This document shows positions 8,020 through 12,900 of a stretch of 12,900 bases of DNA, in pieces. Position 1 is the first letter of the stretch. Each line of letters starts with the position of its first letter. The notes under the pieces were generated by a model. The model was not told where the DNA came from and searched no databases. It saw only the letters and a list, made by a program, of their open reading frames with translations. The position numbers and the translations under genes are program-made. Source of the stretch: an uncultured Gammaproteobacteria bacterium (lineage in GTDB: Bacteria > Pseudomonadota > Gammaproteobacteria > GCA-002705445 > GCA-002716945); the NCBI GenBank assembly GCA_913041865.1, contig CAJWIW010000024.1, positions 1 to 12,900 on the forward strand, in the 5' to 3' direction.

Positions 8020-8045
8020 CTGCTAATTATAATTTTCTTTGTCAA
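8014..8045 (-). promoter_or_regulatory. Candidate promoter of the rpmH-rnpA-yidD-yidC block
   Basis: On the minus strand a perfect -35 hexamer TTGACA (8045-8040) precedes TATACT (8019-8014), but the spacer is 20 bases, longer than the usual 16-18. A perfect TATAAT also occurs at 8031-8026 without a good -35 partner. One of these probably drives the long minus-strand operon, since no other gap of this size exists upstream of it. Confidence 0.45.
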
Positions 8046-8066
8046 TATATTATTTAATTAATTTTG

Positions 8067-8075
8067 TGAGATAAT
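8067..8075 (+). promoter_or_regulatory. Candidate extended -10 promoter for dnaA
   Basis: TGAGATAAT fits the extended -10 form TGnTATAAT with one mismatch in the hexamer. It would place transcription start near 8082, giving a leader of about 48 bases before the dnaA ATG. No good -35 is visible and no DnaA box (TTATNCACA) lies nearby, so I see no evidence of DnaA autoregulation here. Confidence 0.3.
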
Positions 8076-8129
8076 GAATATTACTCTAAGAAGTCAAAAT
8101 AATAAAAATAGTATTCTAACAAGAAAAAA

Positions 8130-9437
8130 ATGAATGAAATGACACTTTGGACGCAATGCCTAGCGGCATTTAATGATGTCCTATCGGAAAAACAAATGAA
8201 AACATGGTTTCACCCTCTTGAGGTGAAACAGGTGAGTAACACCCTCAAGGTTGTTGCACCTAATAAATTTATAAAAGATGAAATACAAAACGAATATTTG
8301 CTTTTGATTAAAGAAACTGTGTTTGACAAAAGTGAAAACAAAATTTCTGAAGTTCTGCTGGCGCTTCCTGATATGAAGATAGATTCTGTCACACAAAAAG
8401 TCGCAGATAAAACGAAGGTTAGAAGCTACCTTAATCCTGAATTAAGATTCGATAACTTCGTAGAAGGCAAGTCTAACCAGTTAGCCAAAGCAGCGTGCTC
8501 GTCCGTTGTTAATGAGCTAGGACAATATAATCCATTATACATATATGGCGGGGTTGGATTGGGTAAAACACATCTTCTCCATTCAATAGGAAACCAAATA
8601 TTAAAGAATGACCGAAGTAAAAATGTTGTCTACCTCCATTCAGAAAAGTTTGTTCAGTCTATGGTTACAGCACTCAGAAGGAATACTATTGAACAATTCA
8701 AAGAACACTACAGATCAGTGGATGCGCTGCTATTGGATGACATACAATTTTTCGCAAATAAAGAGAGGTCTCAGGAAGAGTTTTTTCATACATTTAATTC
8801 TCTGTTTGAATATAAAAAACAGGTAGTATTAACGTCTGACAGATACCCAAAAGAAATATCCGGGTTAGAGGAAAGATTGAAATCGAGGCTAGTTTGGGGG
8901 ATGAACGTGATGATAGACCCGCCTGATCTCGAAACAAGAATGGCTATTCTACACAAAAAAGCAGAACTAGTAGGTGAAATTATCAGTGATGAAGTTGCCT
9001 ACTTTCTAGCTAAGAACGTATACTCGAACGTCAGAGAGCTTGAGGGGAGTCTCAGACGATTAATAGCAACGGCTGGTTTTAAAAGAGAGAAAATAACAAT
9101 TGAATTTGCGAAAGAAACACTTAAGGACTTAATATCGCTTCATGACAGGCTCATTACAATTGAAAATATACAGAAATCAGTTGCTAGTTACTACAAAATA
9201 AGAGTAGCAGATATCTTATCAGCGAAAAGGGACAAAAGCATAACACTGCCTAGACATATAGCAATGGCAATTTCTAAGGACATAACTAGTCATAGCTTGC
9301 CGAGTATAGGTGATGCATTTGGTGGTAGAGATCACACAACAGTTCTACATGCTTGTAAAAAAATAAAAGATCTTAGGAAAAAATCATCTTCAATAGATCA
9401 AGATTATCAGAATATTGTACACACCCTGCATAACTAG
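8130..9437 (+). CDS. dnaA: Chromosomal replication initiator DnaA
   Basis: DnaA-ATP assembles on DnaA boxes at oriC, melts the AT-rich unwinding element and loads DnaB helicase. The 435-residue protein is shorter than E. coli (467), mainly because the variable linker domain II (roughly 80-105) is short. Domain I (LWTQCLAAFNDVLS, 6-19, to about 78) is followed by the AAA+ domain with Walker A GGVGLGKT (140-147), Walker B LLLDDIQF (200-207), the arginine-finger segment LKSRLVWG (250-257; F and G of the E. coli LKSRFGWG are L and V here) and the sensor-2 segment NVRELEGSLRR (300-310). The DNA-binding domain carries the DnaA signature HSLPSIGDAFGGRDHTTVLHAC (388-409). ATG 8130 is used; ATG 8139 (residue 4) is also plausible. 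Confidence 0.98.
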   Translation: MNEMTLWTQCLAAFNDVLSEKQMKTWFHPLEVKQVSNTLKVVAPNKFIKDEIQNEYLLLIKETVFDKSENKISEVLLALPDMKIDSVTQKVADKTKVRSYLNPELRFDNFVEGKSNQLAKAACSSVVNELGQYNPLYIYGGVGLGKTHLLHSIGNQILKNDRSKNVVYLHSEKFVQSMVTALRRNTIEQFKEHYRSVDALLLDDIQFFANKERSQEEFFHTFNSLFEYKKQVVLTSDRYPKEISGLEERLKSRLVWGMNVMIDPPDLETRMAILHKKAELVGEIISDEVAYFLAKNVYSNVRELEGSLRRLIATAGFKREKITIEFAKETLKDLISLHDRLITIENIQKSVASYYKIRVADILSAKRDKSITLPRHIAMAISKDITSHSLPSIGDAFGGRDHTTVLHACKKIKDLRKKSSSIDQDYQNIVHTLHN

Positions 9438-9471
9438 TTGCAAAACTTGTTAGTAAGTCGCATAAGAAAAG

Positions 9472-9480
9472 TTATCAACA
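9472..9480 (+). promoter_or_regulatory. DnaA box (variant TTATCAACA)
   Basis: TTATCAACA differs from the consensus TTATNCACA at one position. It lies 35 bp after the dnaA stop and is the best DnaA box I can find in the two intergenic segments around dnaA. Confidence 0.55.
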
Positions 9481-9513
9481 AAAGAATAACAGCTTTAGAA
9501 ATACATATAAGAG

Positions 9514-9522
9514 TTAAACACA
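9514..9522 (+). promoter_or_regulatory. Weak DnaA-box-like site TTAAACACA
   Basis: One mismatch to TTATNCACA, in the same orientation as the box at 9472 and 42 bp from it. On its own it would be poor evidence; its value is the clustering. Confidence 0.35.
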
Positions 9523-9526
9523 GCAT

Positions 9527-9535
9527 TAATTCACA
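9527..9535 (+). promoter_or_regulatory. Weak DnaA-box-like site TAATTCACA
   Basis: One mismatch to TTATNCACA, same orientation, 13 bp after the preceding site and about 40 bp before the pure A/T run. Confidence 0.3.
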
Positions 9536-9610
9536 AAACAGACTAGGGATTATAGATGCCAGAAGATAAAAATTAGAAATATAATAATAAAAATAATATA
9601 TAATTTAAAT

Positions 9611-10717
9611 ATGATTATAAATATACCAACCGAGACTTTAGTCGGCCCAATGAAAAATATCGCAAGTGTCTCAGATCCGAAGCAAACGTTACCAATATTA
9701 GGTAATACTCTTATTCAGTTGAAGGATAGAGTGCTTACCCTTCTTTCTAGTGACCTGGAGGTGGAGGTTTGTTATTCATGCGATGTAGATTACGATGGTG
9801 AAATATCGTCTACGATCCCATCTAGAAAATTCGCGGACATCCTCAAATCACTTGATGCTGATGTGACATCACTGGAGTTTGAAGATAATTCAGTAATAAT
9901 TAAAGGTGGGAAAAGTCGATTTAAGGTCGCGACTCTGCCTGCTTCAGACTTTCCTATATCTGATCCAGGCGAGACAGAGGATATTAAGATTGATGCAGAA
10001 AAACTCACAGACTTAATGAATAAAACTAGCTTTTCAATGGGTTATCAAGATGCTCGACATTTTCTCAACGGTCTTTACTTGGAATGTAATGAAAATACTT
10101 TAGTAGCTGTTGCGACGGATGGGCATAGACTAGCCTTGTCGGAGACACAGGTTGGCGACCTTGCAGGAATGACCACATGCATCATACCTCGCAAGTGTAT
10201 TTCAGAACTTAAACGAATTTTAACGACAGATAACGTAAATAAAGAGAATTTAATAACAATTGGTATAAATTCAAAGAACTTAATTGCTAAAACCAACAGA
10301 TATGTGGTGAAAAGTAAGCTTATAGAGGGAAAGTATCCAGACTACCGGAAAGTTTTTCCAGACGATCTTCCGAACACACTTAAACTTAACAAGAGTAGTT
10401 TTAAGTCTGCTTTACACCGCATGTCTATTCTATCAAGTGAACAGTATAAAGGAGTTAAGCTATCTCTTGGCACATCCTCCCTAGATCTAACAACGACCAA
10501 CCCGCTTCAGGAAAAAGGTGAGGATAATATCGATTGCACTTATGACGGGGAACCTATGGAAGTAGGGTTTAACTTGGCTTATTTGCTAGAAGTAATAGAC
10601 GTCATTGATACTGAAACTGTACAGTTAAGATTTGGTTCACAAGACACAGGTTGTCTAGTCACATCAGACGAGAGCACTCCAAAAAGTAAATACATTATTA
10701 TGCCTATGCGAGTATAA
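9611..10717 (+). CDS. dnaN: DNA polymerase III beta subunit (sliding clamp)
   Basis: DnaN forms the ring-shaped dimer that tethers DNA polymerase III and other enzymes to DNA. The 368-residue protein (366 in E. coli) has the three-domain clamp pattern: TLPILGNTLIQLKDRVLTLLSSDLEVEV (26-53) in domain 1, FKVATLPASDFP (103-114), LVAVATDGHRLALSE (157-171) in domain 2, and the C-terminal YIIMPMRV, which is the family's hydrophobic-pocket tail. The ATG follows directly on an AT-only stretch with no Shine-Dalgarno sequence, so initiation may rely on an unstructured leader. recF starts 1 bp after its stop. Confidence 0.98.
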   Translation: MIINIPTETLVGPMKNIASVSDPKQTLPILGNTLIQLKDRVLTLLSSDLEVEVCYSCDVDYDGEISSTIPSRKFADILKSLDADVTSLEFEDNSVIIKGGKSRFKVATLPASDFPISDPGETEDIKIDAEKLTDLMNKTSFSMGYQDARHFLNGLYLECNENTLVAVATDGHRLALSETQVGDLAGMTTCIIPRKCISELKRILTTDNVNKENLITIGINSKNLIAKTNRYVVKSKLIEGKYPDYRKVFPDDLPNTLKLNKSSFKSALHRMSILSSEQYKGVKLSLGTSSLDLTTTNPLQEKGEDNIDCTYDGEPMEVGFNLAYLLEVIDVIDTETVQLRFGSQDTGCLVTSDESTPKSKYIIMPMRV

Positions 10718-10718
10718 C

Positions 10719-11816
10719 TTGTACTTATCGCAGATTGGGATAACGGAGCTTAGGTCCCTTAAAATGCTCTCTTTTATACCATCAGATACTCTCAACTTCA
10801 TAATGGGGCAGAACAATGCTGGTAAAACAACTATCCTAGAAGCGTTATATCTTGCATCAACATCAAAATCTTTTAAATCATCCGACCTGGATAAATTAGC
10901 TAATTATAATGCGAATGGGTATAAAATACATGTTAAGTTCAATCAAATGTCATCAAATGATCTTATAATCTTCGAAAAGTATCTAAATAAGCCTAAAAAG
11001 CTGCATCTGAATGATAAAAATATATCTGTTTCCCAGTCTATGCGCTGTTTGCCTGTACAAATCCTTAATTTCGGAAACCATAATATTTTTAACCAGAAGT
11101 CAGACACCCGCCGTTCTTTTATTGACTGGGGAGTGTTTCACGTGGAACCAACGTATGGTGATGAGTTAAGATCGTTTACAGCTATTTTGCAGGCACGGAA
11201 TAAAGTTTTAAAACAGAAAAGACACTCCGAAATAAAAGTGTGGACAGAGAAGTTTATTGATATTGCTATTAAGATAAACTCGATGAGGCAGTCGTACTTT
11301 GATAAACTAAAACCAGAGTTTTCTGATTTAATTAACAATACACCAGAGCTAAAAAACCTTCTTTATGATGATATTTCATCAGCTAAGTTATATTTTTCTA
11401 GAGGGTGGGAGGGTGACTTAACGAACTCTCTTAAGACGAACTATGACAGAGACATAGCGCTTGGATACACATCTACTGGGCCACACAGGGCGGATTTTGA
11501 TACAAAATCTGAATCAGGACAAATCAAAGAAGTGGGCTCAATGTCTACTCAGGTTATCCTAAATTTCTGCCTTTGTTTGGCTCAGGCGCGGGTGTTTCAC
11601 GTGGAACACAGGCACATGCCTGTTATGCTAATAGACGACTTATTTTTTGGAATAGATAATAAAAACCTAGAGGTTGTGATAAAATTACTTAATAACTCTG
11701 GCCAGCAATGTTTTCTAACAGCGCCAGATTCTCTAGAAGAAAGGCTGCTGGCTCTTGAAACTAAACCACAGGGTAAGTTCTTTGTTCTCAAGAATGGTGA
11801 GATCAGTGGGAAATAA
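10719..11816 (+). CDS. recF: DNA replication and repair protein RecF, divergent, TTG start
   Basis: RecF is an SMC/ABC-like ATPase that, with RecO and RecR, loads RecA at single-strand gaps. The 365-residue protein (357 in E. coli) has Walker A GQNNAGKT (30-37), the FIDWGVFHVEP segment (134-144), RGWEGDL (228-234), STGPHRADF (252-260) and Walker B VMLIDDL (302-308). Where E. coli has the ABC signature LSRGQLK, this protein has GSMSTQV (273-279), and the D-loop SELD is FGID (310-312 for GID), so the nucleotide-dependent dimer interface looks degraded. No in-frame ATG precedes the conserved N-terminus; the start is TTG at 10719, 1 bp after dnaN. Two parS sites are embedded in the coding sequence. 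Confidence 0.93.
   Translation: MYLSQIGITELRSLKMLSFIPSDTLNFIMGQNNAGKTTILEALYLASTSKSFKSSDLDKLANYNANGYKIHVKFNQMSSNDLIIFEKYLNKPKKLHLNDKNISVSQSMRCLPVQILNFGNHNIFNQKSDTRRSFIDWGVFHVEPTYGDELRSFTAILQARNKVLKQKRHSEIKVWTEKFIDIAIKINSMRQSYFDKLKPEFSDLINNTPELKNLLYDDISSAKLYFSRGWEGDLTNSLKTNYDRDIALGYTSTGPHRADFDTKSESGQIKEVGSMSTQVILNFCLCLAQARVFHVEHRHMPVMLIDDLFFGIDNKNLEVVIKLLNNSGQQCFLTAPDSLEERLLALETKPQGKFFVLKNGEISGK
11134..11149 (+). promoter_or_regulatory. parS: parS centromere site 1 (inside recF)
   Basis: TGTTTCACGTGGAACC matches the near-universal chromosomal parS consensus TGTTNCACGTGNAACA at all but the last base. It is read in recF as part of Val-Phe-His-Val-Glu-Pro (residues 139-144), within a segment conserved in RecF proteins. 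ParB encoded at 109-975 is the expected binder. Confidence 0.88.
11593..11608 (+). promoter_or_regulatory. parS: parS centromere site 2 (inside recF)
   Basis: TGTTTCACGTGGAACA is a full match to TGTTNCACGTGNAACA. It lies 459 bp (153 codons) after site 1, in the same orientation and reading frame, and again encodes Val-Phe-His-Val-Glu (residues 292-296), but in a normally variable loop of RecF just before Walker B. Site identity, and not protein function, probably keeps this codon string. Confidence 0.95.
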
Positions 11817-11823
11817 AGTAAAA

Positions 11824-11827
11824 GAGG
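11824..11827 (+). promoter_or_regulatory. Ribosome-binding site for gyrB
   Basis: GAGG, followed by 6 bases and then GTG at 11834-11836. This clear Shine-Dalgarno sequence in the 17-bp recF-gyrB gap fixes the GTG as the gyrB start, in agreement with alignment to the E. coli N-terminus. Confidence 0.75.
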
Positions 11828-11833
11828 TAGTTT

Positions 11834-12900
11834 GTGAGCGATAATTCATATGATTCATCGAATATAAAAGTCTTAAAAGGTCTAGAGGCTGTCCAAAAAA
11901 GACCTGGGATGTACATTGGTGACACAGATGATGGAAGCGGACTTCATCAGATGGTTTTTGAGGTCTTAGATAACTCCATTGATGAAGCGCTAGCAGGGTT
12001 CTGTGATACCATTAAAGTCACCATACATGAAGATCAATCCGTTACAGTTACTGATAACGGTAGAGGAATACCAGTAGACGAGCACCCTGAGGAAAAAAAA
12101 TCAGCAGCAGAGGTCATATTAACTGTGTTACATGCTGGTGGTAAATTTGATGATAACTCTTACAAAGTATCAGGTGGTTTGCATGGTGTGGGCGTCTCTG
12201 TAGTAAATGCATTGTCTGAGACATTAGAGCTAACAATATACAAAGATGGTGATATATATAATCAGGATTATCGTGATAGTCGCCCAATTAACAAACTAAC
12301 CAAATCTGGCACCACAGATCTCACAGGCACTAAAATCACATTTAAACCTAGCAAAAAATACTTTAGTTTGACGGATTTTAATTCTGAACTTCTTAGAAGA
12401 CGGTTGAAAGAACTGGCTTTTCTAAATTCTGGTATAACGATAAATCTCATAGATGAGTCAAAAAGAACAGAGGATAGTTTTAAATACGATGGCGGTATTA
12501 ATGAATACATAAAAGAAATAACGAAGAAAAAATCTCTTATTCATGACGAAATAATTTATGTTTCAGATACAAAAAAGGAGACTTCTATAGAGCTGGCCTT
12601 GCTATGGACTAGTTCATATCAAGAAGATATATTATGTTTTACTAATAACATACCTCAGAAAGACGGAGGTACACATCTTGCTGGATTCCGTGCATCCCTC
12701 ACTAAAACTATTAATTCGATCATAACTAAACAAACACAGCTTAGTAAAGATAAAATTGAGATAACTGGTGAGGATACTAGAGAAGGTTTAGCTGCTATCG
12801 TGTCTGTCAAAATGTCAGATCCTAAATTTTCTTCTCAAACAAAAGATAAATTAGTTTCATCTGAAATTAAAGGTTTAGTTGAATCATTAGTAGACAAGAA
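11834..12900 (+). CDS. gyrB: DNA gyrase subunit B, N-terminal part (runs off window end)
   Basis: GyrB supplies the ATPase of gyrase, which introduces negative supercoils ahead of replication forks. The GTG start at 11834 gives [20 protein letters not shown], aligning closely to E. coli GyrB. The frame is open for 355 codons to the window edge (E. coli has 804). Visible are the GHKL ATPase motifs: [14 protein letters not shown] (42-55) with the catalytic glutamate E43 and Mg-binding N47, TDNGRGIP (73-80) with D74, and [14 protein letters not shown] (114-127). In the transducer domain, QTKDKL carries K337, at the same number as the E. coli catalytic lysine. [19 protein letters not shown] is also conserved. 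The topoisomerase (TOPRIM) domain lies beyond the window. It is the fourth gene of the dnaA-dnaN-recF-gyrB cluster. Confidence 0.98.
   Translation, partial: MSDNSYDSSNIKVLKGLEAVQKRPGMYIGDTDDGSGLHQMVFEVLDNSIDEALAGFCDTIKVTIHEDQSVTVTDNGRGIPVDEHPEEKKSAAEVILTVLHAGGKFDDNSYKVSGGLHGVGVSVVNALSETLELTIYKDGDIYNQDYRDSRPINKLTKSGTTDLTGTKITFKPSKKYFSLTDFNSELLRRRLKELAFLNSGITINLIDESKRTEDSFKYDGGINEYIKEITKKKSLIHDEIIYVSDTKKETSIELALLWTSSYQEDILCFTNNIPQKDGGTHLAGFRASLTKTINSIITKQTQLSKDKIEITGEDTREGLAAIVSVKMSDPKFSSQTKDKLVSSEIKGLVESLVDK

Larger units (their letters stand above)
9438..9610. other. oriC: Candidate replication origin (oriC) between dnaA and dnaN
   Basis: This 173-bp gap carries one DnaA-box variant TTATCAACA (9472-9480), two weaker same-strand matches (9514-9522 and 9527-9535), and an unbroken 36-bp run of A and T (9577-9612) that could be the DNA-unwinding element. 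The run contains repeated TAA triplets that resemble DnaA-trio elements. An imperfect inverted repeat lies just after the dnaA stop. There is no GATC, so Dam/SeqA control as in E. coli is unlikely. The coding-strand switch at 7997-8129 and the surrounding gene set agree with an origin here, although the rpmH-dnaA gap is an alternative location. Confidence 0.5.

Noticed and set aside
8026..8031. Perfect TATAAT on the minus strand as the sole rpmH -10
   Set aside because: The -35 position 17 bp upstream reads AATAAT, a poor match. I kept it as an alternative within the promoter entry without making it a separate promoter.
7997..8129. oriC in the rpmH-dnaA gap, as in Pseudomonas
   Set aside because: The gap is 133 bp, and I find no DnaA box there with one mismatch or fewer to TTATNCACA. 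The dnaA-dnaN gap has a cluster. Not excluded, only less supported.
9431..9453. Rho-independent terminator just after dnaA
   Set aside because: The inverted repeat (TAACTAG and CTTGTTA arms) is imperfect, AT-rich and not followed by a T-run. dnaA and dnaN may well be co-transcribed.
1..12900. CRISPR arrays, tRNA or rRNA genes, insertion sequences, prophage genes or toxin-antitoxin modules
   Set aside because: Nearly every base is accounted for by core genes and short gaps. I saw no spaced direct repeats, transposase motifs or tRNA-like cloverleaf segments.

Overview
This window is the chromosome-origin neighbourhood of an AT-rich gammaproteobacterium. The gene order (parB, parA, rsmG, mnmG, mnmE, yidC, yidD, rnpA and rpmH on the minus strand; dnaA, dnaN, recF and gyrB on the plus strand), the long Gram-negative type YidC with a periplasmic domain, and GyrB, DnaA and L34 sequences that align closely to the E. 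coli proteins all point that way. The very tight packing and A+T-rich sequence suggest a streamlined, possibly marine lineage such as SAR86 or similar. That is inference; there is no 16S gene or other decisive marker here.

Layout. Positions 1-57 may hold the last codons of an unidentified plus-strand membrane protein converging on parB. Positions 109-7996 are a minus-strand block of nine genes with almost no spacing: parB (109-975), parA (1017-1781), rsmG (1781-2470), mnmG (2489-4363), mnmE (4364-5698), yidC (5701-7314), yidD (7311-7553), rnpA (7514-7858, TTG start) and rpmH (7862-7996). Positions 7997-8129 are a divergent promoter region containing a perfect 7-bp inverted repeat. Positions 8130-12900 are a plus-strand block: dnaA (8130-9437), a 173-bp intergenic segment that looks like the best oriC candidate, dnaN (9611-10717), recF (10719-11816, TTG start) and gyrB (11834 to beyond the window end, GTG start).

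How the parts fit. The plus-strand genes provide the initiator, the sliding clamp, a recombination mediator at stalled forks, and gyrase. The minus-strand genes provide tRNA wobble-uridine modification (MnmE/MnmG), 16S rRNA methylation (RsmG), membrane-protein insertion (YidC/YidD), RNase P protein, ribosomal protein L34 and the ParA/ParB chromosome-segregation pair. The cognate centromere is also present: two parS sites (11134-11149 and 11593-11608) lie inside recF, in the same reading frame, and both encode Val-Phe-His-Val-Glu. So ParA, ParB and their DNA target flank the presumed origin within about 11 kb.

The content is conserved core machinery and I see no undescribed multi-gene system. 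The items most worth a second look are the two in-frame parS sites in recF, the compact GATC-free oriC candidate with a 36-bp run of pure A/T ending at the dnaN start, a RecF with a degraded ABC signature and D-loop, and an RsmG with a divergent C-terminal half.
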